Of a stretch of 64,000 bases of DNA, positions 27,440 to 35,254 are shown one piece after another. A program made the translations under genes and the position numbers. This DNA is from JABWBH01 sp964526695 (GTDB taxonomy: Bacteria; Planctomycetota; Phycisphaerae; UBA1845): contig CAZGJA010000137.1 in the NCBI GenBank assembly GCA_964526695.1, forward strand, positions 12,007-76,006, given 5' to 3'. Every line of letters starts with the position of its first letter. Position 1 is the first letter of the stretch. The notes under the pieces are model-generated. The model did no database searches and was not told the DNA's origin. It saw only the letters and a program-made list of their open reading frames with translations.

Positions 27440-27829
27440 ATGCCGCAAGTAAACCATGCCAACCCTGCCTACCTCCGTCCCCTGCCAGCGGCGAACCTCG
27501 CCAAAGCGGAAGCCGAACGGCCCGTCGCCTTCGACCTGGCCGTCAACGTGGGCAAGTTCGGCGCCGCGTTGGGAGCGGTCGTCGGTCCGGTCGCCGGTCA
27601 GTTTCTCGGCGGCGGCATGGGCGCGGGAGGGCTGGGTGGACCGCTCGGCGGAATCCTCCAGTCGGCCATGGGAGGCGCGATGGGCGGGAACTCCACGCTC
27701 TCCCAGATGCAGCTCCTTCAACTCCAGGAGCAGATGAACCTCCGAGCCCAGGTGTTCCAGACCCTCTCCAACATCATGAAGGCGGAACACGAGTCCAAAA
27801 TGAACAGCGTGCGGAACATTAAGCCGTAG
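27440..27829 (+). CDS. Small Gly-rich protein, candidate T3SS needle/filament or translocator-like substrate
   Basis: The 129-residue protein has a very glycine-rich hydrophobic middle (VVGPVAGQFLGGGMGAGG, about 48-80) and a helical C-terminus (about 85-129: LLQLQEQMNLRAQVFQTLSN then IMKAEHESKMNSVRNIKP). The end resembles that of the DUF1521 protein (both SN-x2-K ... H(E/D) ... NI). Small secreted proteins with a polymerising C-terminal helix are typical of T3SS needles and filaments, but identity to SctF cannot be shown by eye. AAGGAGA lies 8 nt before ATG 27440. The next gene is a SycD-like chaperone, its likely partner. Confidence 0.7.
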   Translation: MPQVNHANPAYLRPLPAANLAKAEAERPVAFDLAVNVGKFGAALGAVVGPVAGQFLGGGMGAGGLGGPLGGILQSAMGGAMGGNSTLSQMQLLQLQEQMNLRAQVFQTLSNIMKAEHESKMNSVRNIKP

Positions 27830-27905
27830 GGCGGTTTTCCGGCCGCGCCCGCGAGGGGCGGACCCGTGCGGCCTTTCAGCGAGCGAAGTTCCAGGAACTG
27901 CGAAC

Positions 27906-28451
27906 ATGCGGCCGCCCAACATGCGATTCGTGAAGCTGCTCGGTCTGACGGCCCCCGACGACCGCAGGCTCAAGGTGCTCGCGGAGGCGGCGCAGTACCT
28001 TCAGGTGTCCGGCCGACTCGACGAAGCGGGCCGCTTGTACGAGGCCTTGACGCTGCTGGCGCCGCGACATCCGCTGGGTCCGCTGGGACTGGCGGAGATC
28101 GCGCTGGTTCGCGGAGAGGCGGCACTGGCGGAGCGATGGGCGCGGCAGGCGATCCGGGCGCTGGAGTGCGACTGCAAGACGATGGCGTTGGCGTATTACC
28201 GGCTCGCGCAAGCCTGTGCCGCCCGCGAGCACGTGGACGCCGCCGCAGAGGCGCTGGGGCACGTCCTGACGCTCGATCCGGACGGTTTGGGCGCGGCGAT
28301 TGCGGAGCGATGGTCCGCCCGTCGGTCGAAGCCGAGGGTGAATTCACCCAGCGCGGCGCGGCAATTGGGGTATGAACGCGCTTGCGTCGCGCAGCCGGGC
28401 GCGACGGTTGACCCACAGCTTAAGGCGATTGAAGGAGGTTTGAAGCGATGA
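27906..28451 (+). CDS. SycD/LcrH-like TPR chaperone of type III secretion
   Basis: The 181-residue protein has about three TPR hairpins (about 20-130), including AAQYLQVSGRLDEAGRLYEA, LTLLAPRHPLGPLGLAEIAL and AYYRLAQACAAREHVDAAAE. Length and repeat count fit class II T3SS chaperones. It lies just after the small Gly-rich candidate substrate, and its stop overlaps the next start (ATGA at 28448). Together with the chaperone at 4875-5351, each of the two candidate substrate genes with related C-termini has its own TPR chaperone beside it. Confidence 0.75.
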   Translation: MRPPNMRFVKLLGLTAPDDRRLKVLAEAAQYLQVSGRLDEAGRLYEALTLLAPRHPLGPLGLAEIALVRGEAALAERWARQAIRALECDCKTMALAYYRLAQACAAREHVDAAAEALGHVLTLDPDGLGAAIAERWSARRSKPRVNSPSAARQLGYERACVAQPGATVDPQLKAIEGGLKR

Positions 28452-28804
28452 GCATCGTGAATCGAGCCGTGACGACGCCGTACCAGCCGATCTCGCAGGC
28501 GTCGGGGACATCCGCGCCATCGACCGTGCCCTTCGAGCCGGAGCCTGCGGAAGCTGCTCGCGCGGGGCAGGCGAGCCATCCGACTGTTGAACACGCACGG
28601 TCCACTGAAGCGCTGGCCGCGCCGTCGGAGGTGAACCCGCAAATTCGAATCCGTGCCCTCGTCCAGGCGGAGTTGTCGTCCGCGTTCGGACCGGCGGTGC
28701 CCGCGCGCCTCGTAAACCAGGTGACCGGGCAGATGCTCTCGCATCCCGCCACCGCCGACGGGCTGCGTCGCTGGATTCAGGGTGTGGATCATGGGGGAGC
28801 GTGA
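28448..28804 (+). CDS. Small hypothetical protein in the sct operon
   Basis: The 118-residue protein is unrecognised. A disordered, Pro/Ala-rich N-terminal half (1-65) is followed by a helical part (IRALVQAELSSAFGPAV, VNQVTGQMLSHPATADGLR). ATGA overlap with the chaperone gene supports translation. A disordered N-terminus without a signal peptide would fit a T3SS substrate or a rod/needle accessory protein; this is a guess from position. The 197 bp to sctI hold nothing obvious. Confidence 0.55.
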   Translation: MSIVNRAVTTPYQPISQASGTSAPSTVPFEPEPAEAARAGQASHPTVEHARSTEALAAPSEVNPQIRIRALVQAELSSAFGPAVPARLVNQVTGQMLSHPATADGLRRWIQGVDHGGA

Positions 28805-29001
28805 CCCGTGTCGACCTTTGAAAAGCGGGACGGCGACCGCTGAAGTTCGCAGGCCACGGGTCACAGAGCAGTGGCACACACGGATGACCCACTGCGCGTT
28901 TGAGTTGGACAACGGTTCTAACAGATTCAGGGAACGCATCAGATGCCAACGCAGCATCCGATGGCGATGGCGGAAGAGCGACTTTCCGTGGAGAGAATTC
29001 C

Positions 29002-29376
29002 ATGAACGTGAGTATGGCCCATCCCGCGATTGCCCCGATCAGCCTGCCGGGCGTGCAAGCCCATATCCCCGAAGCGTTTCGTCAGTCTCCGTTGTCACCT
29101 TTCGGGCGTGAGCCGAGCGCCGGGCCGTCTCCAGCCGCGACCTCGCAGGCAAGCCCGTGCAAGGAGATCGGCGAGGCGGCGCAAGCGAATGTGCGCTCGG
29201 TTCTTGAAACGCTGAAATCCGGGCGGATCGAGGAGCTGATTTCACCCAAGGAGATGGCGGAACTGCTGGGGCTGCAGATACGCGCGCAGGATCTCGCGAT
29301 GAAGACGGAGATCATTTCGAAAACCCTGGAGACCGTCACCAACACCGCGAATACCCTTTCGAGAACTCAGACATGA
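29002..29376 (+). CDS. sctI: Type III secretion inner-rod protein SctI-like
   Basis: The 124-residue protein has a disordered N-terminus and a helical C-terminal half. The end, LQIRAQDLAMKTEIISKTL followed by ETVTNTANTLSRTQT, has the pattern of SctI proteins (YscI, PrgJ), in which a C-terminal helix with K..(L/I)SK ... NTL(L/S)..Q packs in the inner rod/needle adaptor. ATG 29002 has GGAGAG upstream; the frame can be extended to 28900 but without a good site. Its stop overlaps the sctJ start, the usual sctI-sctJ order in T3SS loci. Identification rests on the C-terminal pattern plus neighbour, so it is probable rather than certain. Confidence 0.78.
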   Translation: MNVSMAHPAIAPISLPGVQAHIPEAFRQSPLSPFGREPSAGPSPAATSQASPCKEIGEAAQANVRSVLETLKSGRIEELISPKEMAELLGLQIRAQDLAMKTEIISKTLETVTNTANTLSRTQT

Positions 29377-30449
29377 TTCCAACAGCGATCCTGACAAGCT
29401 TGAGGCCGAGTACGGTTCTCGGCCCATCGCACAAAACAGTCGTGCAGCCGAATCGAGTCCTGCGCTCGATGGGTCTTGCCGTGTTGGTGCTGACCTTCAT
29501 GGTTGGCTCCGGAGGCTGCTCCCGTGAGCCTGAAACGGTCGCCCTCATCGAAGTTGCATCCCCGGGAGATGCCAACTCCGTGTTCGTTTGCCTCAATCGC
29601 GAAGGCATCTCGCCCATCACCATCCAAACCGAGGTCGAGGGACGCAAGCGGGTTTGGGTGGTCCGCGTGCGCGGCGAGGACGAGGTCCGGGCGCGGCGGT
29701 ACCTCGAGAAATACAAACTGGCGGCCAAGGAACCCGGCGACTCGGCGGCTGCCGGCGCCTTGGGCCTGCTCAGCCCCTCCCCGGAACGCGCGCTGTTCGT
29801 CAATCAGAGCATTGAGAAAGACCTCGCCGCAACGCTGTGCATGATGACGGATGTCCGTTACGCGGCGGTGCACATCGTCCGCCCGGCGCAGGCGACCAAC
29901 CCCTCGAAGCCGTCACCCACCAAGCCGACGGCCTCGGTCCTCCTCGGGATCCTGGCGCCACCGGGTTACGCATCGGCCGGCCGCGCCGGACCCCAATCGG
30001 CTACCGACGGCGGCGATGAAGGCTCATCGTCCGCTCAATCGTCCGTCCCGCCCGAAGCACATGACCCGCTCAGAATGCCTGAAAGCCCAAGCTCACCGAG
30101 CCGCTCTGCGACCCCTGATGCTCCCGATTGGTGCCCGCCTGACCAGCGGACGATCCAAACGGTGGTCGCCAACAGTGTGGAGGGTTTGGCTGAGGAGGAC
30201 GTGGTCGTTGCGTTCGTCTTCCTCAGCCCGGATGAAGTCGAGGTCGTGGAGTCAAACGAGCCGACTCCGGTCGAGCCGCCTGGTGAAGGCAAGTTCCTCG
30301 CGCGTATGGGCATCAGCGGCGATACGCGAAACCATCTCTTGATTGCCGGCATCGCCGTGCTGGGGATTGCGACCCTCGCGCTGATGGCCCTGCTCTGGCG
30401 GTCCAGCCTCCGAATGCGCCGCATGAACCCTCAGCGCGTCGCCGCGTGA
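29373..30449 (+). CDS. sctJ: Type III secretion inner-membrane ring lipoprotein SctJ (YscJ/FliF family)
   Basis: The 358-residue protein has a signal with lipobox GSGGC (C49), a ring-building domain 1 (VALIEVASPGDANSVFVCLN, then GISPITIQ), a linker and domain 2 (NQSIEKDLAATLCMMTDVRY, AAVHIVRP, TASVLLGI, NSVEGLAEEDVVVAFVFL). A TM segment lies near the end (about 325-347). This matches YscJ/PrgK, including the VxNSVEGL signature. An acidic/Pro-Ser insertion of about 65 residues (about 198-262) splits domain 2 and is unusual. ATG 29373 overlaps the sctI stop; ATG 29469 would give a more typical signal peptide and is an alternative start. Confidence 0.9.
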   Translation: MIPTAILTSLRPSTVLGPSHKTVVQPNRVLRSMGLAVLVLTFMVGSGGCSREPETVALIEVASPGDANSVFVCLNREGISPITIQTEVEGRKRVWVVRVRGEDEVRARRYLEKYKLAAKEPGDSAAAGALGLLSPSPERALFVNQSIEKDLAATLCMMTDVRYAAVHIVRPAQATNPSKPSPTKPTASVLLGILAPPGYASAGRAGPQSATDGGDEGSSSAQSSVPPEAHDPLRMPESPSSPSRSATPDAPDWCPPDQRTIQTVVANSVEGLAEEDVVVAFVFLSPDEVEVVESNEPTPVEPPGEGKFLARMGISGDTRNHLLIAGIAVLGIATLALMALLWRSSLRMRRMNPQRVAA

Positions 30450-30974
30450 CATTGCTGCCCGATTCAGACCGGATCGCCGACCGATGGCCACGGGCATGCG
30501 CCACCGGCTGCCCGGTGGCGGGGCGTACACTGCGGATTCCGAGGTGTTGCTCTAACGCGGCTCGCCGCCCGGTGTCCAGCTTGCAACCTCTCGCGCGGCG
30601 CCTGCTGGAGGTCGCCGCAGCGTGCGGGAAACCGGCTCTGCGTTCAAACGACGAACGCCGCCGGTCTGGGCAACTCCGCATCCGAGCTTGAGAGGCCGGC
30701 GCCGGGCGCGGGTCGGGCCGGCTGAGGATTCGGGACGCTTCGGACGAGGTGACGCGAGCCGAATTCGGCTGTCTTCGCTGCGAGGTATGGCCCAGATCCG
30801 TTCTGTTCCGAAGCACGCTCGAAGATTCGCCGCGCTCCCGGCTACTTGTGATCAGACGGGCAACGACGCTGTCGCGAGACGCGCGAATCGGCCCGACGGA
30901 GCACCGCCTCCTGAGGGGCGCGGCACTGTCTTGAAACAGCGTTCAGTTTTTCAACACCCTTGAAGGAGATTGCT
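30450..30974. other. Intergenic region, no gene seen
   Basis: These 525 bp lie between sctJ and a lipoprotein gene. No frame has family features or a ribosome binding site. A perfect 8-bp stem GCCACCGG/CCGGTGGC (30500-30519) occurs but lacks a T-run. The region probably holds the end of the sct transcript and the promoter of the next gene, neither clearly visible. Confidence 0.5.
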
Positions 30975-33311
30975 GTGAGTTACGGAAGGATTGCTTTCGG
31001 ACGTCTTGGAGTATGGGCTGTTTCGCTTGGGCTTGCGCTGGGCGGCTGCAGCCCTCCCGTTGCCCCGAACAACGGGAATGACAATGGCGGTGTGGATACT
31101 GGAACCAACCCGTCGGCTCGCAAGACCATCTCGCTGAAGGCGCCTGAGATCGGCGTGCCTGAAGAGGAAGCACGGTATTCGTGGGTCCAGGTCGCTGGTC
31201 CGCCGGTTGAGCTGATCCTCGCGGACCCGCAGGCCCCAACGTTCACGCTTCCCGCCAGCGTTACGGAGGCCACCGAGTTCGGATTCGTCGTCGAGATCAC
31301 CACGGGCGACGTCACCCGTCCCTACGCCGTCAGTGCAAAGGTCAACCCTTCGCCCACCCGGCTCGGCAATCGCCCCCCTGTGGCGGTGGCCGGGGAGTTC
31401 AAGATCGCCCGCATCGGGGAGACCGTCGTGCTCAACGCCGGCAACTCCTACGACCCGGACGATGACGCGTTGACCTTCGACTGGCAGCAGGTCGCCTTTG
31501 CGGATGCGGCCTCGGCGCCGCGCCGCCTGGAGCTGCTCGATGCCGACCGCCCGGGCGCTTATTTCACCGCCGATTTCAGCGGCACGCTCCTCTTCATGGT
31601 TGAAGTCTCCGACGGACAGTTCACCGTCAGCCACACGATGGCGGTGGCGGTGCTGGGCGAAGGACTCTGCGCCGACACGGCCTGCATCCCGGGGTTTGTG
31701 TGCGACCCTGCGACCGGCGAATGCGCGCCCGAGAACGAGGATGACGACGACGGCCGTTGCGCGGGCGCGGACTGCGGCGAAGGCTTCGCATGCGATCCGG
31801 CCACGGGCGACTGCGTGCGCATCGACCTGTGCGACGGCGTGGACTGCGGAGAGGGTTTCACCTGCGACCCGGACACGGGCGACTGCGTGACCGAAGACGA
31901 GGAGGAGGACGAGGTAATCCCCGTCGCCGACGCGGGCGAGGATCAGGATGTGCTCGTCGGCGACTCCGTTTGGCTGGACGGCGCCGGCTCGTTCGATCCC
32001 CAGGGGTTGGACCTTGAATTCCTTTGGACGCAGGTTTCCGGGCCGAGCGTCGAGCTGTCCGACGCCGACACCGCCGCGCCGATGTTCATCGCGCCGGAGG
32101 TTGAGGAACCGACGGAGCTGATCTTTGAGCTGATCGTGGCCAACCAGGAGTCGTTCAGCAATCCGGACACGGTGACCATCCACGTGGCCCCGGCGCCGAC
32201 GGACGCGCAGGTTTTCGCCCAGTGGAGCAATGCCTCCAACGACGTGAACGTGGACGTGTTCTGGTGGCAGCCCTCCGGCGTCGTCGAAGTCGCGCGCATG
32301 GGGTATGGCGCTTCCGGCATCGAATCCGTGCGGCTCCCGTTCGAGCTGGTCGAGGAGGGCACGCACTTCCTCTCGCTCGAGTTCGCCGGGCAGGGGCGTT
32401 ACGCTGATTTGGATTACGAGGTTCGCATCGGCGCGTACGCGTACCACTTCGCCGCGCGCATTCAGGGCAGCTTCCGTCGCGTCATCATGCTTGACGTGCA
32501 CGACGGCGTCGTCACCCCGCTCTTCAACTCGTGGGTGGACGCCGCGGAGCCGCAGGCTGCCGGCGTCACCGACCGCCACGCCGTGGACATTGTCGCCGGC
32601 TGGCGCAGCGCCTCCAACGACGTACACATCGATGTCAACCTGGTCATGCCCGATGGAAGCTGGGCCGAACCTTTCCGGCACGGCTACGCCCGAGAGGGCG
32701 TCGAGCGCATCTATCTGCCGGAGGATCTCGCGCTCGCCGACGGGAATTACGAGTTGTCCATCAGCTTGAGCGGCACGTCGCGCTACGCCGATGTCAACGC
32801 GATCGTGTCCATCCTGGGTTACCGCTTCGAGCTGACCGAGCGCCTCGTGGGATCGAAGACGTGGGTCATGGGCTTCGACGTCACCGATGGGCAGGCCACG
32901 CCGGTGTTTAATGGCTGGATGGACATGGGCGCGGAGGACGCGTGCCAGGTGTCGGGCTTGCACGACCTTGAAATCGTCGGCGGCTGGCGCGAGGCGTCCG
33001 AGGAGATGCACATGGACATTCACGTGCAGCGTCCGGACGGGACGTGGATGGAGGCTTGGCGCAGCGGTTTCGCGTATCAGGGGTATGAGCGCATCTTCCA
33101 GCCTGCGGAGACGGCCGTCGAAGATGGGTTGTACACCATCGTCGTGGGACTGATCGGCACCAACCGCTACGCGGACGTGGACTTCCACGCGACGCTGCTG
33201 GACTGGTCATTCGACGACCAGCGCCGGCTCGCCGGGACGAACACGTACCAGTTCCAGGTTGAAGTCGTCGACGGTGTGGCCACGGAAATCGGAAACACCT
33301 GGCCGGAGTGA
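30975..33311 (+). CDS. Large lipoprotein with Ig-like, Cys-rich and three tandem C-terminal repeats
   Basis: The 778-residue protein starts at GTG 30975 (AAGGAG 6 nt upstream) with lipobox ALGGC (C25). Two PKD/Ig-like domains (about 30-125 and 310-405; AGEDQDVLVGDSVWLDGAGS) flank three EGF-like Cys repeats (about 231-306) with C-x3-C-xGF-x-CDPxTGxC. The last 370 residues are three about 126-residue repeats, each opening with GW or QW-x2-ASN/E and containing RYADV(D/N). Such proteins sit on the cell surface. No enzyme motif is visible. A strong 10-bp stem follows the gene. Confidence 0.8.
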   Translation: MSYGRIAFGRLGVWAVSLGLALGGCSPPVAPNNGNDNGGVDTGTNPSARKTISLKAPEIGVPEEEARYSWVQVAGPPVELILADPQAPTFTLPASVTEATEFGFVVEITTGDVTRPYAVSAKVNPSPTRLGNRPPVAVAGEFKIARIGETVVLNAGNSYDPDDDALTFDWQQVAFADAASAPRRLELLDADRPGAYFTADFSGTLLFMVEVSDGQFTVSHTMAVAVLGEGLCADTACIPGFVCDPATGECAPENEDDDDGRCAGADCGEGFACDPATGDCVRIDLCDGVDCGEGFTCDPDTGDCVTEDEEEDEVIPVADAGEDQDVLVGDSVWLDGAGSFDPQGLDLEFLWTQVSGPSVELSDADTAAPMFIAPEVEEPTELIFELIVANQESFSNPDTVTIHVAPAPTDAQVFAQWSNASNDVNVDVFWWQPSGVVEVARMGYGASGIESVRLPFELVEEGTHFLSLEFAGQGRYADLDYEVRIGAYAYHFAARIQGSFRRVIMLDVHDGVVTPLFNSWVDAAEPQAAGVTDRHAVDIVAGWRSASNDVHIDVNLVMPDGSWAEPFRHGYAREGVERIYLPEDLALADGNYELSISLSGTSRYADVNAIVSILGYRFELTERLVGSKTWVMGFDVTDGQATPVFNGWMDMGAEDACQVSGLHDLEIVGGWREASEEMHMDIHVQRPDGTWMEAWRSGFAYQGYERIFQPAETAVEDGLYTIVVGLIGTNRYADVDFHATLLDWSFDDQRRLAGTNTYQFQVEVVDGVATEIGNTWPE

Positions 33312-33357
33312 GCCCATGCCCGCCTTGCTGAACGGTCCATGTTGAACGATTGACGCG

Positions 33358-33384
33358 CCGCGTGCCACATCCCCTGGCACGCGG
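33358..33384. terminator. Strong hairpin between convergent genes
   Basis: CCGCGTGCCA/TGGCACGCGG forms a perfect 10-bp stem with a 7-nt loop, 46 bp after the lipoprotein stop and 148 bp after the end of mutM. There is no T-run, so it may block RNA polymerase less strongly or protect transcript ends. Confidence 0.4.
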
Positions 33385-33531
33385 TCGTCGTTCAGCGGTC
33401 CGCTGTGAATTCCAATCCCACGATTGCCTCCCAAAACCATGTTCTCAAGAATTGAGCGTGACCTGCGCTGCCTTACAGACGCGGCGCGCGGCAATGAAGG
33501 ACGCGGGGCGATCCATGGGTCACGCAGCGAG

Positions 33532-34428
33532 CTACGGCTCCTGCGGCGCATCCACATGTCGAGGCCAGTCCTCGCGCAGCAGCCGCGACAGGGATCGATC
33601 CGCCAGGCGTCGCCCGCCCGTCTGGCAGGTGGGGCAGTAATTCGTCTCATTCTCCGCGTAGCGGATGCGCTCCACCTTGGCGCCGCACGCCGGACACGGC
33701 ATCCCGAAACGCCCGTGCACGGCGAAGTCCGGGCGGAACGCGGTGATCTCGCCGGGACCGGGAAACCGTCCGGCAAAGTCCTTCCGCAGCCGCGCCGTCC
33801 ACGCGAGCAACGTCTCTCTCGCGGCAGCGCCGAGGCGCCCGGCCTCCTCGTCGTTGAGTCGCTGCGTGAGCTGAACCGGAGAGAGCCGCGCGGCGTGGAG
33901 GATCTCGTCGGAGTAAGCGTTGCCGATGCCGTCGAAGAACCGCGGATCGGTCAGCGCCCGCTTGAGCGTGTGGTTCTCCGCGCGCAACGCCTGCGCGAAG
34001 GCCGAGGCGTCCGCCGTCAAGACGTCCAGCCCTCCGCGATCGAACGGCGCCAGCGCGGACGCGCCGCGCACGACGTGCAGCGACGCCCGCTTCCGCTTGG
34101 CCGCCTCGGTGATCACGAGCCGTCCGCCGGGAAACTCGAACCAGCCAGGGCTGATCTTGCCCGGCGGACGCCCGCCGCGCTTCATCCAGCGCAGCCGACC
34201 GGCGATCATCAGATGCAGGACGACGTACAGGTCCGCGTCCAGTTCGAGAACGATCCGCTTGCCGAGGCGCCGCACGTCCGTCACGCGCTGTCGCACGATC
34301 GCGTCGAGCGGCGGATCATGCGTCCGTAGCAGAAAGGGGCTGACGACCTGCGCGTCCTGTATCGGCTCTCCCCGAATGCGCTCGCGCAGGGCCTCGCAGT
34401 ACACCACGATGTCCGGCAACTCCGGCAT
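33532..34428 (-). CDS. mutM: Formamidopyrimidine-DNA glycosylase (Fpg/MutM family)
   Basis: The 298-residue protein begins MPELPDIVVY; the proline after Met is the family's nucleophile and the following Glu its partner. RRLGKRIVLEL carries the conserved Lys, and the C-terminal zinc finger shows CPACG ... NYCPTCQ. It removes oxidised purines such as 8-oxoguanine in base excision repair. The zinc-finger tip (NETNYCPTC) lacks the Arg-rich form of E. coli MutM (GRSTYYC), so substrate range may differ, as in Nei-like members. ATG 34428 follows a -10-like TAAGAT by 7 nt without a ribosome binding site, suggesting a leaderless mRNA. Confidence 0.92.
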   Translation of the reverse strand: MPELPDIVVYCEALRERIRGEPIQDAQVVSPFLLRTHDPPLDAIVRQRVTDVRRLGKRIVLELDADLYVVLHLMIAGRLRWMKRGGRPPGKISPGWFEFPGGRLVITEAAKRKRASLHVVRGASALAPFDRGGLDVLTADASAFAQALRAENHTLKRALTDPRFFDGIGNAYSDEILHAARLSPVQLTQRLNDEEAGRLGAAARETLLAWTARLRKDFAGRFPGPGEITAFRPDFAVHGRFGMPCPACGAKVERIRYAENETNYCPTCQTGGRRLADRSLSRLLREDWPRHVDAPQEP

Positions 34429-34435
34429 TACGGAC

Positions 34436-34441
34436 ATCTTA
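34436..34441 (-). promoter_or_regulatory. -10-like hexamer 7 nt before mutM
   Basis: On the minus strand TAAGAT ends 7 nt before ATG 34428. No clear -35 is seen. The spacing places the expected transcription start at or next to the A of the start codon. Confidence 0.35.
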
Positions 34442-34518
34442 GCTTTGTCGCTTTGCGTGCCACCCATCCGTGAATCGGGTTCGCCACATGACCACCCACC
34501 TGTGAATCGGTTGAGTGG

Positions 34519-34719
34519 CATGGCTTCACGCGCAGCGGGTAGCCATGCCCCTGCGCACCGGGGAAATCACATGCTCACGCCGAGTACGGCGAGAGCATGC
34601 CACCCAAGGCGAGAGCATGTCACCCATCCGTCATGGTCAGGCGAGTACGCCAGACCATGCCACCCTGCCGCACCCGGCGCGGTTGGGTGGCATGGCTTCA
34701 CGCGCAGCGGGTAGCCATG
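34519..34719. repeat. Cluster of REP-like hairpins
   Basis: Four hairpins and a half copy fill this intergenic stretch. Two (34570-34599 and 34632-34659) have the standard form: outer stem CATGCTC/GAGCATG or CATGGTC/GACCATG, A/A mismatch, inner stem CGCCG/CGGCG or GGCG/CGCC, AGTA loop. Two identical variants (34519-34547, 34691-34719) have CATGGCT/AGCCATG stems with a longer, poorly paired centre. A right half-copy lies at 34608-34625. Confidence 0.8.
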
Positions 34720-34744
34720 CTCCGCCCGGACGAGGGCGAGATGT

Positions 34745-34773
34745 TTGGAACTCGCGCGCGATCCCGGTACGCT
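34745..34773 (+). promoter_or_regulatory. Promoter of the DUF2752 gene, probably leaderless
   Basis: TTGGAA (34745-34750), 17 nt, TACGCT (34768-34773); ATG 34780 follows after 6 nt with no ribosome binding site. Confidence 0.45.
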
Positions 34774-34779
34774 GTCCCT

Positions 34780-35247
34780 ATGGACGAATGCGGCGACATC
34801 CGTGTGGTCCCGTGGGTCGCGCGCGTGCCGGCGCTGCGACCCGCGCGGGCGCGGCTGATCGCGGCGGGCGTGGCCGGGGCAGGCGTTCTGCTCTTGGGTC
34901 TGGCCGCGTGGCTGACGCCCGATCCGTCAGGCATGGGCACGCACCGCCAGCTCGGGCTGCCCCCGTGCAACATGGTGATCCTCACCGGCTACCCGTGCCC
35001 GTCGTGCGGCATGACCACGGCGTTCGCCCACACCGTCCGCGCCCGCTTCCTCTCCGCGGTCCGCGCCCAGCCCGCCGGCTTCCTCCTGGCGCTCTCCACG
35101 ATGGCCGTCACCGCCGCCGCGCTGTCCACGCTCGCCACGGGAAAAACATGGTACGTCAACTCCTTCGTCTTCACCCCAGGCCGCGTGGCCGCGACGGCGG
35201 TGGCGATCGTGCTGGGGGCGTGGGTGTACAAGCTTCTGGTTTCGTAG
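34780..35247 (+). CDS. DUF2752 membrane protein
   Basis: The 155-residue protein has about three TM segments (about 27-47, 97-118, 130-152) and the DUF2752 signature YPCPSCGMTTAFAH between the first two. The function of the family is unknown. ATG 34780 fits a leaderless promoter; an in-frame ATG at 34741 is an alternative. It is followed after 7 bp by another membrane protein gene and then a DNA glycosylase gene, forming a compact operon. Confidence 0.85.
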   Translation: MDECGDIRVVPWVARVPALRPARARLIAAGVAGAGVLLLGLAAWLTPDPSGMGTHRQLGLPPCNMVILTGYPCPSCGMTTAFAHTVRARFLSAVRAQPAGFLLALSTMAVTAAALSTLATGKTWYVNSFVFTPGRVAATAVAIVLGAWVYKLLVS

Positions 35248-35254
35248 GTGGCCC

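Noticed and set aside
28900..29001. Longer N-terminus for SctI
   Set aside because: The added codons lack a ribosome binding site, and GGAGAG sits before ATG 29002.
30500..30519. Hairpin after sctJ as terminator
   Set aside because: The stem is good but no T-run follows, so it does not qualify as an intrinsic terminator.
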